Shown here piece after piece: positions 54,870 to 64,000 of a DNA stretch of 64,000 bases (within the stretch, counting starts at the first letter, position 1; each line of letters begins with the position of its first letter). Below the pieces are notes generated by a model, which had not been told where the DNA came from, searched no databases, and saw nothing but the letters and a program-made list of their open reading frames with translations. This stretch comes from Corynebacterium testudinoris (GTDB lineage Bacteria; Actinomycetota; Actinomycetes; Mycobacteriales; Mycobacteriaceae). Location of the stretch: positions 1,178,001-1,242,000 of the forward strand of contig NZ_CP011545.1 in NCBI RefSeq assembly GCF_001021045.1, written 5' to 3'. The translations under genes and the position numbers were made by a program.

Positions 54870-57719
54870 GTGGCAGACCGCCTCGTGGTGCGCGGAGCAC
54901 GTGAACACAACCTCAAGGGTGTGGATGTTGACCTGCCCCGCGACAAGATGGTTGCCTTCACTGGGCTATCCGGCTCGGGAAAGTCGTCGTTGGCCTTCGA
55001 TACGATTTTTGCGGAGGGCCAGCGCCGATACATGGAATCGCTGAGCTCCTATGCGCGCATGTTCCTGGGCAAGATGGACAAGCCGGACGTCGACTTCATC
55101 GAAGGTCTGTCCCCGGCAGTGTCGATCGACCAGAAGTCCACCAACCGCAACCCCCGCTCCACGGTGGGCACCATCACGGAAATCTATGACTACCTGCGCC
55201 TGCTGTACTCGCGCGCCGGTACCGCTCACTGCCCGGTGTGTGACGCTGTTGTGCGCCGTCAGACGCCGCAGCAGATCGTGGATCAAGTCCTCGCCATGGA
55301 GGAGGGCTTACGTTTCCAGGTCCTGGCGCCGGTTGTTCGCACCCGCAAGGGGGAATTCGTCGACCTGTTCTCCGACCTTGCCTCGCAGGGCTACTCGCGC
55401 GTGAGGGTTGACGGTGAGGTGTACCAACTCTCCGAGCCGCCCACGTTGAAGAAGCAGATCAAGCACGACATCGATGTCGTCGTTGACCGCCTGCAGGTCA
55501 AACCCAACCAGCGCCAGCGCCTCACCGACTCGGTGGAAACGGCACTACAGCTTGCTGACGGCGTGGTGGTCCTGGAATTCGTCTCCCTTCCGGAAGACGA
55601 TCCTCAGCGCTTCGCCCGCTTCTCCGAAAAGCTGGCCTGCCCCAACGGCCACACCCTCCACGTGGATGAGCTGGAACCGCGGGCGTTCTCTTTCAACTCT
55701 CCTTATGGTGCGTGCCCGGCCTGCGACGGCATTGGTACCCGCACCGAGGTTGACATTGACCTCATCATCCCGGACCCCGATGCCCCCGTCATCAACGCCA
55801 TTCAGCCGTGGAATGCCAGCCCCAACCACACCTACTTTGAAAAGCTCATTGAGGGGCTGGGGGAGGAGCTGGGCTTCAATGCTGACACCCCCTATTCGGA
55901 GCTGACCACCGTCCAACGCAAGGCCCTCGTGCATGGCTCCAGCGTGGTGGTTCCCGTCAAGTACAAAAACCGCTTCGGGCGGGTCCGTAGCTACTCGCGT
56001 CCCTTCGAGGGCGTCATGGGCTACCTCAACCGCAAGATTGAACAAGTCGAGTCGGAATGGTCGAAAGAGCGCTTCCTCGCCTACACCCGCGAAGTTGCTT
56101 GCCCGACCTGTCACGGCGAGCGCCTCAAGCCCGAAATCCTCGCTGTGCGCTTGGCCTCTGAGGCACACGGCGAGAAGTCCATCGCCGGGCTGACCGGACT
56201 CTCCATCCTCCACGCCCGCGAGTTCCTCGACTCGTTGGTGCTGGGCAAGAAGGAGGAAATGATCGCCGGGGCCGTGCTCAAGGAAATTCAGGCCCGCCTG
56301 CAATTCCTTCTCGACGTCGGCTTGTCCTACCTCACCCTCAGCCGTTCCGCTGGCACGCTCTCCGGCGGCGAAGCGCAACGCATCCGCCTGGCCACGCAGA
56401 TCGGCTCAGGGCTGGCAGGCGTGCTCTACGTCCTCGACGAACCCTCCATCGGTCTCCACCAGCGAGACAACCAGAAGCTCATTGCCACGCTGCAACGCCT
56501 TCGAGACATCGGTAATACCCTCATCGTCGTCGAACACGATGAGGAGACCATCCGCGCCTCCGATTGGGTGGTTGACGTTGGACCGCGAGCCGGCGAGTTC
56601 GGCGGCGAGATCGTCTACCAGGGCGAGCCCGCTGGGCTGTACGAAAGCGAAGAGTCCCTCACTGGCGCCTACCTCTCCGGTCGCAAGGTGTTGGGGGTGC
56701 CTGACGATCGTCGTGCCATTGACCCCGAGCGCGAACTGCGGATCGTCGGGGCCCGGGAGAATAACCTCCAAAACGTCGACGTCTCCATTCCGCTCGGCGT
56801 GCTGTGCTGCATCACCGGAGTATCGGGCTCCGGCAAATCCACGCTGATCAACCAGATTTTGGCCAAGACTCTGGCCAATAAGCTGAATAAGGCACGCCAA
56901 GTGCCGGGCCGGGCGAAGCGAGTCGAAGGTACCGAGCACCTCGACAAGTTGGTCCAGGTAGATCAGTCGCCGATCGGCCGGACCCCACGCTCCAACGCCG
57001 CCACCTACACGGGGGTGTTTGACAAGGTCCGAAAGCTCTTCGCCGAGACCACCGAGGCCAAGGTGCGCGGCTATAAAGCGGGGCGATTCTCCTTCAACAT
57101 CAAGGGAGGACGCTGCGAAGCCTGCCAGGGTGACGGCACGCTGAAGATCGAAATGAACTTCCTGCCTGACGTGTATGTCCCCTGTGAGGTTTGTGGCGGC
57201 GCGCGCTACAACCGGGAAACCCTCGAGGTCACCTACAAGGGCAAGAACATCGCCGAGGTGCTCGACATGCCGATTTCTGAGGCGGCGGACTTCTTCGAGC
57301 CCATCGGCTCGATCCACCGCTATCTCAAGACGCTCGTCGACGTCGGCCTGGGGTACGTCCGCCTCGGCCAATCAGCCACCACCCTGTCGGGTGGTGAGGC
57401 CCAGCGCGTCAAGCTCGCAGCCGAGCTGCAAAAGCGCTCCAACGGCCGGACCGTGTACATCCTTGATGAGCCGACGACCGGCCTGCATTTTGAGGACATC
57501 CGCAAGCTCATGCTCGTCATCCAGGGACTCGTGGACAAGGGGAATTCGGTCCTGGTCATCGAGCACAACCTCGACGTGATCAAGTCTGCGGACTGGATCA
57601 TCGACATGGGCCCCGACGGTGGTTCCGGCGGCGGTACCGTCGTCGCCCAGGGCACGCCAGAGGATGTGGCTACGGTGCCCGGTTCCTACACCGGGCAGTT
57701 CCTCGCCGAGTTGCTGTAG
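54870..57719 (+). CDS. uvrA: Excinuclease ABC subunit A
   Basis: 949 residues from the GTG at 54870 (next residues [16 protein letters not shown]), the conserved N-terminus; AGAAGGG lies upstream. Two ABC ATPase units: Walker [10 protein letters not shown] near 36 and GVSGSGKST near 650. Signatures are [19 protein letters not shown] and [15 protein letters not shown]. The second zinc finger is [14 protein letters not shown] with CEVCGG near 750. CPNGHT and ACPACDG supply the first. UvrA scans DNA for damage and loads UvrB. Confidence 0.97.
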   Translation: MADRLVVRGAREHNLKGVDVDLPRDKMVAFTGLSGSGKSSLAFDTIFAEGQRRYMESLSSYARMFLGKMDKPDVDFIEGLSPAVSIDQKSTNRNPRSTVGTITEIYDYLRLLYSRAGTAHCPVCDAVVRRQTPQQIVDQVLAMEEGLRFQVLAPVVRTRKGEFVDLFSDLASQGYSRVRVDGEVYQLSEPPTLKKQIKHDIDVVVDRLQVKPNQRQRLTDSVETALQLADGVVVLEFVSLPEDDPQRFARFSEKLACPNGHTLHVDELEPRAFSFNSPYGACPACDGIGTRTEVDIDLIIPDPDAPVINAIQPWNASPNHTYFEKLIEGLGEELGFNADTPYSELTTVQRKALVHGSSVVVPVKYKNRFGRVRSYSRPFEGVMGYLNRKIEQVESEWSKERFLAYTREVACPTCHGERLKPEILAVRLASEAHGEKSIAGLTGLSILHAREFLDSLVLGKKEEMIAGAVLKEIQARLQFLLDVGLSYLTLSRSAGTLSGGEAQRIRLATQIGSGLAGVLYVLDEPSIGLHQRDNQKLIATLQRLRDIGNTLIVVEHDEETIRASDWVVDVGPRAGEFGGEIVYQGEPAGLYESEESLTGAYLSGRKVLGVPDDRRAIDPERELRIVGARENNLQNVDVSIPLGVLCCITGVSGSGKSTLINQILAKTLANKLNKARQVPGRAKRVEGTEHLDKLVQVDQSPIGRTPRSNAATYTGVFDKVRKLFAETTEAKVRGYKAGRFSFNIKGGRCEACQGDGTLKIEMNFLPDVYVPCEVCGGARYNRETLEVTYKGKNIAEVLDMPISEAADFFEPIGSIHRYLKTLVDVGLGYVRLGQSATTLSGGEAQRVKLAAELQKRSNGRTVYILDEPTTGLHFEDIRKLMLVIQGLVDKGNSVLVIEHNLDVIKSADWIIDMGPDGGSGGGTVVAQGTPEDVATVPGSYTGQFLAELL

Positions 57720-57729
57720 ACGTCGGGCT

Positions 57730-59721
57730 TTAGACGTCGGTGGTGCGCGTCTCGGTGTCGGGGTGCACATGAGCCGGCGAAGCCTCCGACGCCGTCGCCG
57801 GGGCGGCATTGCCCGATTCGGCGACGGGGTCTTTGCGGCGAGCCCGCAGCGCGGCCATTGCCAGCAAGGCGACACCGCAGACGAGGAACGCCACGGCGCG
57901 GGGGAGGCCTTCCAGGTTCCCGAGGTCGAAGAAGACGAGCTTGACTACACCGGCGACGGCCAGCACCATGCCCGCGCCGAGGGAGGCGCGCTCCGACAGG
58001 CCGCGCGCGGCGAGAAGGATCCAGGCAGCCAGAACCATCCAGAGGATGGAGGTTCCAGCATGGCCGACGAGGTAGCCCAACCACATGCCGGTGGTATTCC
58101 CGATGAAGGTTCCCACCCACGTGGATACGGTCACCAGCGCCACCATGGAGAGGTGAAGGCCGGCGACGGCGAAAACGACCTGCGCAGGGATGGGGAGGAC
58201 GGCCAGCGACTTGCGGTAGCGGACCGCCACCACAAGGAACGCCACGATGAGCAGCGCTTGGATCAACGCGCTGGTGTCCGTGAGCCATAGGGGAGTCTTC
58301 GAGAGGACATTCCGGGAGAGGTTCCACGTGACAATGACCGCGGCGCCGAGCCAGAAGGCCCACGGCCAGATGCGGCTTTCGGCGCGGAGGGACAACCAGA
58401 TGGTCGTGCCAATCGCGGCGACGAAGAACAAGGCGACGACGATCGTCGAGTCGAGGCGCGCGCCAGTGCCCAATGGCGGGGTGAAGTCCCACACCATGAC
58501 GAACGCAACGGCTGTCGCGGCCAGCGCGATGGGCGCCATGTGGGTGGCCAGCTTGGAGGAGCGAGAGTAGCCGAGCGCCGCCATCGCTGCGGTGGCGGGG
58601 AGGAAGAGCCAGATGGTCCAGGTATTCTCCGCCAATTCGACGGCGACGAGAAGCAGGACCAAGGGGGCGATAATGCCGGTGACGGTGTTGGTGGAGTTGT
58701 CTTCCAGCGGGTCAAACAGGGAGACACAGACAAAGGCGAGCGCGGTGACGATCCCGACCAGGACGGCGAGAATCGTTGCTTCCGACCACACCGTCATGGT
58801 GTAACCAATTTGCACAATGACGGCGGTCGCGGCTGCGGCGAAGTGAACCTCGTTCCAGGAGGTCTTCCAGGTGAGCGCAAGAAGAGTAAGCGGCACGATG
58901 ACGATGGGCCAGCTACCTGTGTCTTCGGAAGTGAAGAAGCTCATCACGAGGAATACGGCGACGATACACATCGCGAAACCGACCATGCGCATCTTCCGCA
59001 CCCTCGTCAGGGCGAGATAGGCGATCCAGATGGCCAGCATGACGGCAACCGCCAGCCAGAGTGGCCACCAGCCCAGCAGTGAGAACAGCGAGTTAACCAC
59101 AAGTGCCAGGGTGATGAAGGACGTAACGACCAGGGCGCTGACACCAGGGTTCACGGAGGCGTCGACTGCGCGGCGGCGATCCAGCCACAGCCCAGCGCCG
59201 AGCAAGATCGCTGCCAGGAGGACGGAGAGCAAAACTCGACCGAGCGGGCCAAGAAGTCCGTTCTGGATGGCCAAGGCGACGGCCAATCCCACGCCAGCAA
59301 CCGTGATCAACGAGCCCACGACCGCGATGATCCGGATGACCTTGGTCTCCAGCGGCACCGGTGGCTTTGGGGGCTTGGGAGGCCTGGGTGACTTGAGTGG
59401 CTGAGCAGCCCGCTGGGGATCGAACCATGGTTGCTTGGCATAGGGGGACGTCGCAGCGACCGGCCTCGGTGCGGTGGCCGGGGCGAATGGGCTCTGCTGG
59501 GCGGGCGCGGGTGGCTCGGCTATCGTCGCCAGGGTGGGAGCCACAGTGGGAGACATGGTGGGAACTGTGGCCTCCGCAGTACCGTGGGTGGGGAGAGTGG
59601 TTTCGTCCCGCTCCACCATGCTTTCTAATCCCTTGCGGGTTTCTGCCAGCAGCTTTTCCGCTTTTTCCAGCCGGGAGAGCGCAATCCGAATCCCCAGTGT
59701 GGAACGATGGTCATTTTCCAT
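57730..59721 (-). CDS. DUF2339 multi-pass membrane protein
   Basis: 663 residues. An N-terminal coiled coil (RIALSRLEKAEKLLAETRKG, about 12-40) and a Pro/Ala-rich linker (about 45-130) precede some 14-16 hydrophobic helices covering the rest. The C-terminal tail is hydrophilic. This is the DUF2339 layout, and the function of the family is unknown. The gene converges on uvrA with 10 bp between stops and is divergent from the small membrane-protein gene at 59815. Confidence 0.82.
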   Translation of the reverse strand: MENDHRSTLGIRIALSRLEKAEKLLAETRKGLESMVERDETTLPTHGTAEATVPTMSPTVAPTLATIAEPPAPAQQSPFAPATAPRPVAATSPYAKQPWFDPQRAAQPLKSPRPPKPPKPPVPLETKVIRIIAVVGSLITVAGVGLAVALAIQNGLLGPLGRVLLSVLLAAILLGAGLWLDRRRAVDASVNPGVSALVVTSFITLALVVNSLFSLLGWWPLWLAVAVMLAIWIAYLALTRVRKMRMVGFAMCIVAVFLVMSFFTSEDTGSWPIVIVPLTLLALTWKTSWNEVHFAAAATAVIVQIGYTMTVWSEATILAVLVGIVTALAFVCVSLFDPLEDNSTNTVTGIIAPLVLLLVAVELAENTWTIWLFLPATAAMAALGYSRSSKLATHMAPIALAATAVAFVMVWDFTPPLGTGARLDSTIVVALFFVAAIGTTIWLSLRAESRIWPWAFWLGAAVIVTWNLSRNVLSKTPLWLTDTSALIQALLIVAFLVVAVRYRKSLAVLPIPAQVVFAVAGLHLSMVALVTVSTWVGTFIGNTTGMWLGYLVGHAGTSILWMVLAAWILLAARGLSERASLGAGMVLAVAGVVKLVFFDLGNLEGLPRAVAFLVCGVALLAMAALRARRKDPVAESGNAAPATASEASPAHVHPDTETRTTDV

Positions 59722-59814
59722 GGCTAAAGACTAGGCCGTTAAGATTGGCCCCGCTACCGTTCACGGGCGCAGTGCCCGTCCGATATCAAACTGAGACCGT
59801 CCGAGGAGCAGCAT

Positions 59815-60462
59815 ATGGCCACTGGGCAATTTCCGCCTTCACCTGAGGATCCGGAGACATCCGAGTTTGCTGCACAGTCTGGGCCCGCCGCTCCGCAGTA
59901 TTTCCCGGAATCTGCGCCAGCGGATCGGAGCCGTTCTGGTTTGGCGATGGTGATCCTCGCCGCCCTTGTCCTCGCGGCCGTCATCCTCGGCGTGTGGCTT
60001 TACTATGCCTTCCTGGCTCGGGATGATGCCCCGGTTGCTGCGCCGCCGACCTCGACGGTGGTGTCCACGGCCGCTCCTAGTTCCGCGCCTGCGACCAGCA
60101 CTACTTCTCAGACTACGACGACGGTGACGTCGAGCGTGGCCCCCTCCACCACCGCGCCCACGACTTCTGTTGAGCCTGTTCCGGCCTTCTCGATGCCCGC
60201 GGGTGCTGAGCAATGCGCCGCCAACGTCAATTGGCGGATCTTCCGGGCCAGTGATGCCACAAGTTGCGAATTCGCTTCCAATGTCGCCATCGCCATGGCC
60301 GCTAATGCTGGCAACCCCACCCAGCATGAGGTGCGGGTGACCAGTCCTGTTACCGGCCAGGCCTATCAGGTGGTGTGTCGGCCGGAGGCCACCAATTCTT
60401 TCGTCTGTCAGGGCGGGGACAATGCGCTCATCGTGCTCGAAGAGCGGGCAATTCGGGATTAA
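59815..60462 (+). CDS. Single-pass membrane protein with Ser/Thr-rich stalk, unknown function
   Basis: 215 residues, ATG with GAGGAG upstream. A Pro-rich cytoplasmic segment (1-40), one membrane helix (LAMVILAALVLAAVILGVWL, about 43-62) and a Ser/Thr/Pro stalk (about 75-125) lead to a C-terminal globular domain of about 85 residues. The globular domain has four cysteines (EQCAANVNWRIF, TSCEFASNVAIAM, VVCRPEATNSFVCQGG), probably two disulfides outside the cell. The layout resembles the extracellular domains of actinobacterial sensor proteins, but I do not recognise the family. It lies just upstream of the infC leader. Confidence 0.75.
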   Translation: MATGQFPPSPEDPETSEFAAQSGPAAPQYFPESAPADRSRSGLAMVILAALVLAAVILGVWLYYAFLARDDAPVAAPPTSTVVSTAAPSSAPATSTTSQTTTTVTSSVAPSTTAPTTSVEPVPAFSMPAGAEQCAANVNWRIFRASDATSCEFASNVAIAMAANAGNPTQHEVRVTSPVTGQAYQVVCRPEATNSFVCQGGDNALIVLEERAIRD

Positions 60463-60675
60463 ATTGCTTATCGACGTCCGCGCTTCAGCGCGTCGATTTG
60501 ATTCTTGCGGTCCCCGGTGGCTAAGGTAGTCCCCACTACCACCCGTAGCGCCTCTCCAGGGGCTCGGGTCACAAGTGGAGATCATCCCACCTCATGCCAC
60601 CGGCTCGCCGGTTGGATACAGGTCATTTGTAGAAACGCCAGTTGCTCAGGCCCTGGCGTCATACTAGTGAGATCT

Positions 60676-60705
60676 CCCGCATGCCTTCCAGGCAGGCGGG
60701 TTTTT
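60676..60705 (+). terminator. Attenuator hairpin in the infC leader
   Basis: CCCGC, TGCCT, loop TCC, AGGCA, GCGGG, TTTTT: an intrinsic terminator 66 bp before the infC coding region, with no gene between. The 213 bp upstream (60463-60675) contain further pairing segments, including GGTAGT/ACTACC and ACCGGC/GCCGGT, and no open frame. The whole 308-bp stretch therefore looks like a regulated leader for infC-rpmI-rplT. Confidence 0.65.
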
Positions 60706-60770
60706 CTTATGGGACCCTTTGCTAGTGGCACGGTATGAATCACGAAACCCTGCTATTTGAGGAGTCACAC

Positions 60771-61292
60771 ATCAGCGCTGAAGCTCGAATTAATGAGCGT
60801 ATCCGAGTTCCCGAGGTCCGCCTTGTCGGCCCGGGCGGAGAACAGGTCGGCATTGTCCGCACGGACGATGCCCGGAAGCTCGCTTTCGATGCTGATCTCG
60901 ACCTGGTCGAGGTCGCACCGAACGCTAAGCCGCCGGTCGCCAAGATCATGGACTACGGAAAGTTCAAGTACGAGCAGGCCCAAAAGGCCCGCGAGTCTCG
61001 CAAGAACCAGCAGCAGACTGTGGTCAAGGAACAGAAGTTCCGCCCCAAGATCGATGACCACGACTACGAGACGAAAAAGGGCAACGTGGTCCGCTTCCTG
61101 GAGAAGGGATCCAAAGTCAAGGTGACCATCATGTTCCGTGGCCGTGAGCAGTCACGTCCGGAGCTGGGTTACCGCCTTCTCGAGCGCCTCGCCGAGGACG
61201 TCAAGGATTATGGCGTCGTCGAGATGCGACCGAAGCAAGACGGCAGGAACATGACCATGGTTCTGGGCCCCTTGCGCAAGGGTAAGAAGTAG
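60771..61292 (+). CDS. infC: Translation initiation factor IF-3, probable AUC start
   Basis: 173 residues if started at ATC 60771, which has GAGGAG at 60759-60764 with 6-nt spacing. The protein then begins [19 protein letters not shown], the usual IF3 N-terminus. An ATG at 60735 would add 12 residues unlike the family and has no ribosome site. The C-terminal RNA-binding domain has [21 protein letters not shown]3 rejects non-AUG starts, and a rare start codon is the classical means of infC autoregulation in E. coli (AUU). rpmI and rplT follow in the same operon. Confidence 0.93.
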   Translation: MSAEARINERIRVPEVRLVGPGGEQVGIVRTDDARKLAFDADLDLVEVAPNAKPPVAKIMDYGKFKYEQAQKARESRKNQQQTVVKEQKFRPKIDDHDYETKKGNVVRFLEKGSKVKVTIMFRGREQSRPELGYRLLERLAEDVKDYGVVEMRPKQDGRNMTMVLGPLRKGKK

Positions 61293-61327
61293 AAGACAAC
61301 TAATCGGGATTTAAGGACTTAACTCTC

Positions 61328-61522
61328 ATGAAGCAGAAGACCCACAAGGGCACCGCTAAGCGCGTGAAGATCACCGGCTCCGGCAAGCTTCGCCGCGAGC
61401 AGGCCGGCCGTCGCCACCTCCTCGAGGGCAAGCCGTCCCGTCGTACCCGTCGTCTGAAGGGTACCGAGGATGTCGCTCCGGCCGACACCAAGCGCATCAA
61501 GCGTCTCCTCGGCAAGGCCTAA
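61328..61522 (+). CDS. rpmI: 50S ribosomal protein L35
   Basis: 64 residues, highly basic: [20 protein letters not shown], then [21 protein letters not shown], the L35 signature. It lies 35 bp after infC and 51 bp before rplT in the standard infC-rpmI-rplT operon. Confidence 0.98.
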   Translation: MKQKTHKGTAKRVKITGSGKLRREQAGRRHLLEGKPSRRTRRLKGTEDVAPADTKRIKRLLGKA

Positions 61523-61573
61523 CAGGCCGCCTGTCCACCCCACAAATTCTCAGCACTGTAAGGAAGTATCACC

Positions 61574-61957
61574 GTGGCACGTGTCAAGCGGTCCGTCAAC
61601 GCCAAGAAGAAGCGTCGCGCAATTCTCAAGTCCGCTAAGGGCTACCGCGGCCAGCGCTCCCGCCTTTACCGTAAGGCCAAGGAGCAGTGGCTGCACTCCA
61701 TGACCTACGCTTACAACGATCGTCGTAAGCGCAAGTCCGAGTTCCGCAAGCTGTGGATCCAGCGCATCAACGCTGCTGCCCGCATGAACGACATCACTTA
61801 CAACCGTCTCATCCACGGCCTGCGCCTGGCCGAGATCGAGGTCGACCGTAAGATCCTCGCCGAGCTGGCTGTCAGCGACTTCGCTGCCTTCTCCGCTCTG
61901 TGCGAGGCTGCCAAGGCAGCTCTCCCGGAGGATGTTAACGCTCCCAAGGCTGCGTAA
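61574..61957 (+). CDS. rplT: 50S ribosomal protein L20
   Basis: 127 residues, GTG/ATG-type start at 61574 with AAGGAAG upstream. [20 protein letters not shown] and [20 protein letters not shown] are L20 signatures. L20 nucleates 50S assembly and in several bacteria represses its own operon. The acidic/Ala-rich tail (about 115-127) is an actinobacterial feature. A strong terminator follows. Confidence 0.98.
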   Translation: MARVKRSVNAKKKRRAILKSAKGYRGQRSRLYRKAKEQWLHSMTYAYNDRRKRKSEFRKLWIQRINAAARMNDITYNRLIHGLRLAEIEVDRKILAELAVSDFAAFSALCEAAKAALPEDVNAPKAA

Positions 61958-61980
61958 AGCACTCTTTGTCTTCGTCATTC

Positions 61981-62010
61981 ACCCCTGTTCCTGCACGGAA
62001 CAGGGGTTTT
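61981..62010 (+). terminator. Terminator of the infC-rpmI-rplT operon
   Basis: CCCCTGTTCC, loop TGCAC, GGAACAGGGG, TTTT, 24 bp after the rplT stop. Confidence 0.95.
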
Positions 62011-62127
62011 GGCGTGCTTACGCCGTCGCGTCGTCGATACGTGCGAACCAAATGCTCTCATGTCGGGGGCTGCTGTTAGCATGCCCCTATTCGCTCGTAC
62101 TCTTCTATGACCTAAGGAACAGGTTCC

Positions 62128-62523
62128 ATGACGCAGCCTTATCAGCACTACGACCAGGACGGTATGCCGATTGATCCGGCTGCCAACAACTACCACGCTT
62201 TCGCCCAGCCCCAGGCCCAGCCCCAGTATGCAGTTCCCGTTCAGCCCTATGGCTACCCGCCATATGCGCAGAAGTCCAAGATCGTGGCGGCACTCCTCGC
62301 GTTCTTCTTCGGCACTCTTGGTGTGCACAACTTCTACCTGGGTTACACCAACCGGGGACTCATTCAGCTTGGGCTCACTATCTTTGGCTGGTTCACGGCC
62401 TTCATACTGATCGGCTTCATCTTCATCATGGCGGTTGGTGCCTGGGCCTTCGTGGAGTTCATTCTCATCCTCGTCGGTAGCGGTCAGATGGCCCATGATT
62501 CCCGCGGCTTCCCGTTGAGCTAG
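62128..62523 (+). CDS. TM2-domain membrane protein
   Basis: 131 residues. A Gln/Pro/Tyr-rich N-terminal tail (1-48) precedes the TM2 domain: KSKIVAALLAFFFGTLGVHNFYLGY, then a GLIQLGLTIFGWFTAFILIG helix, with the conserved G-hNFYLG turn between the two helices. A third hydrophobic stretch and GSGQMAHDSRGFPL follow. The family's function is not established. It stands alone between the rplT terminator and trmH, with AAGGAACAGG as ribosome site. Confidence 0.88.
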   Translation: MTQPYQHYDQDGMPIDPAANNYHAFAQPQAQPQYAVPVQPYGYPPYAQKSKIVAALLAFFFGTLGVHNFYLGYTNRGLIQLGLTIFGWFTAFILIGFIFIMAVGAWAFVEFILILVGSGQMAHDSRGFPLS

Positions 62524-62533
62524 CGTTAGCCGC

Positions 62534-63349
62534 ATGCACCTAAATTTCGACGATCCTTTCACCGAGCGCACGCCCCGCATTGTCAATGCGGCAAAGCTTC
62601 ACCGTGCTGCCGCCCGCAAGAAGGCGGAAGCCTTCCTCGTGGAAGGGGAGAACGCCGTGGATGCAGCCGTGGCAACCGGGGCGGCCAAGGACCTTTTCGT
62701 CACCGAACAGGCAGCTGCTCGGTACCCTGAGATCGTCGCTACTGCCGGTCACATGGGCGTCTACGTCCATCCGATCAACGAGCGCGCGGCCAAGCACCTC
62801 TCCGATACGGTGACCACCACGGGCCTGTTCGCGCTGTGCGAGCCCGTGCTGTGGACCGTGGGCCGGGCGATCCAGGGGCGCCCACGTTTGGTGTGTGTCC
62901 CGGTAGAGACCAATGACCCAGGAAACGCGGGAACGTTGATCCGGGTGGCTGATGCGATGGGCGCCGATGCGGTGGTTTTCGCGGGGGAGACGGTGGACCC
63001 GCAGTCGAGTAAGGCTGCGCGGGCGTCGGCAGGCTCCCTGTTCCACCTTCCGGTGGCTCGCAATACGGGCGTCAAGGATGTGCTGGGTCAGTTGCGGGAG
63101 GCTGGTCTCCAGATTCTGGCCACAGCTGCGGACGGTGAAGTCGACCTCGACGAGGCCGGGGACTTGCTGGAGAAGCCGACGGCGTGGCTGTTCGGTAATG
63201 AGGCACACGGTCTGGGGGAGGAGCTGCTCAGTGCGGCGGACCACCGGGTGCGTATTCCCATCCGGGGGCGCGCCGAGTCGCTGAACCTAGCCACCGCAGC
63301 CTCCATTTGTCTGTATGAGTCCGCCAAGGCGCAAGCGCGCGAGGAATAG
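62534..63349 (+). CDS. SpoU/TrmH-family RNA 2'-O-methyltransferase
   Basis: 271 residues. An N-terminal substrate-binding domain (about 1-100, with EAFLVEGENAVDAAVATG) precedes the trefoil-knot SPOUT domain. Motif 1 is VPVETNDPGNAGTLIRVADA (near 116), motif 2 is WLFGNEAHGL (near 218), and motif 3 is VRIPIRGRAESLNLATAASI (near 238). It would methylate a ribose in rRNA, probably 23S. The same neighbourhood (rplT then a TrmH paralogue) is seen in mycobacteria. Confidence 0.93.
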   Translation: MHLNFDDPFTERTPRIVNAAKLHRAAARKKAEAFLVEGENAVDAAVATGAAKDLFVTEQAAARYPEIVATAGHMGVYVHPINERAAKHLSDTVTTTGLFALCEPVLWTVGRAIQGRPRLVCVPVETNDPGNAGTLIRVADAMGADAVVFAGETVDPQSSKAARASAGSLFHLPVARNTGVKDVLGQLREAGLQILATAADGEVDLDEAGDLLEKPTAWLFGNEAHGLGEELLSAADHRVRIPIRGRAESLNLATAASICLYESAKAQAREE

Positions 63350-63355
63350 CTCACG

Positions 63356-64000
63356 GTGACGATTTCTCCTGCCCGCCTCATTGCCCTCACGCTCACGTGG
63401 GCGACCATCTGGTCGGGGGCTTTCGTTGCCATGAAGGTGGCAAGTCAGTCTGCCGGGGCGTTCGCGATCGTGGGCATTCGCTGCACCATCGCCGGTGCCA
63501 TCATGATCGCCGCGGCCTGGGGTGCGCGCAAAGCCCTGACCCGTAGTGGGGTCAAAGGCACCATCGTCATCGGGATATTGAACAATCTCGGATACCTCGG
63601 CCTCATGGCCAGCGCGATGCCGTATGTCTCAGCCGGAATGGCAGCGATTATCACCGCGCTGACTCCGTTGGCGGTGCTGGTGATCTCGGCATTGCGGGGG
63701 CGAGCGCTGCTCATCACGCAGTGGATCGGCTGTGTCGTGGGCTTCCTCGGTGTTGTCGGTTCGGCGTGGACGCGACTGGATAGCGGGGAGACACAGTGGC
63801 GGGGGATCCTCTTCGCCCTGGGCGCGGTCGCCTGCCTGGTGGCTGGCACGGTGCTCACCCCGAAGCTCGTGCCGCCGGGAAGTCCGTGGCTGTCCACAGG
63901 TATTCAAAGCCTGGCCGCGGGTATCCCTGCCCTCGGCCTGTCACTCCTCTTCGAAGACACCCCCACTTTCAGCACGCCGTTCATCGTGGCCGAGGCCTAC
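63356..64000 (+). CDS. EamA-family (DMT) transporter, truncated by the window end
   Basis: A GTG start at 63356 with GAGGAA upstream opens a frame of 215 codons that runs off the window without a stop. The first repeat of helices has LIALTLTWATIWSGAFVAMKVA, and AGMAAIITALTPLAVLVISA is the typical EamA end-of-repeat motif. The second repeat begins at RGILFALGAVACLVAG. Such drug/metabolite transporters export amino acids or other small molecules. It starts 6 bp after trmH and is probably cotranscribed. Confidence 0.88.
   Translation, partial: MTISPARLIALTLTWATIWSGAFVAMKVASQSAGAFAIVGIRCTIAGAIMIAAAWGARKALTRSGVKGTIVIGILNNLGYLGLMASAMPYVSAGMAAIITALTPLAVLVISALRGRALLITQWIGCVVGFLGVVGSAWTRLDSGETQWRGILFALGAVACLVAGTVLTPKLVPPGSPWLSTGIQSLAAGIPALGLSLLFEDTPTFSTPFIVAEAY

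Overview
The window is a high-GC actinobacterial chromosome segment, almost certainly from a Corynebacterium. The marker is conserved gene order: leuC-leuD next to an IclR regulator, ddl-DUF3515-thiL-ung-DhaL-recG, rsmD-coaD, and polA ... rpsA-ptsG-coaE-uvrB-usp-uvrA-infC-rpmI-rplT-trmH, with a glucose PTS enzyme very close to C. glutamicum PtsG. Most of it is housekeeping sequence, with accessory islands at 0.5-8.2 kb, 9.9-13.2 kb, 25.6-27.1 kb and 29.2-37.9 kb.

Region 1 (1-8.2 kb, minus strand): the 5' part of an isochorismate synthase gene, preceded by a tightly overlapping operon of the anchored-repeat ABC transporter type. It holds a cluster A-I metal-type ABC importer (permease, ATPase, binding lipoprotein) and four membrane-tethered surface proteins. 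All carry a His-rich repeat, and in the binding protein that repeat sits inside the solute-binding fold in swapped order. A Zur-like palindrome lies over the probable promoter. Region 2 (8.3-13.3 kb): gltX, a DUF2975/HTH pair, tRNA-Gln, two identical tRNA-Glu genes with an unidentified structured RNA between them, and a LysE exporter bracketed by 187-bp direct repeats that each contain a 77-bp palindromic element.

Region 3 (13.2-29.2 kb): leucine biosynthesis with its regulator, a MutT1-like hydrolase, gpsA, ddl, thiL, ung, a DhaL/FakA-like gene, recG, an inserted PadR/HAAS/CPBP cassette, a free biotinyl domain, rsmD, coaD and a TauE-type exporter. Region 4 (29.2-37.9 kb, minus strand): an amino-acid ABC importer coupled to a DUF368 lipid-carrier transporter, then an operon of two ATP-grasp ligases flanking an MFS exporter. 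An intact IS3-family element has split the exporter gene. A third copy of the 77-bp element follows.

Region 5 (37.9-64 kb): an oddly shaped tRNA-Leu(CAA), polA, a methyltransferase/SRPBCC/HAD operon, rpsA, ptsG with a structured leader, coaE, a nitrobindin-like gene, uvrB and uvrA (both with LexA-box-like sites), two universal stress proteins, a HelD/HelR-type helicase, DoxX, a metallo-hydrolase, DUF2339, infC (probable AUC start, leader attenuator), rpmI, rplT, TM2, trmH and a truncated EamA transporter. Across the whole window a 13-mer, GCTTATCGACGYC, recurs 13 times in both orientations with no obvious link to gene function.
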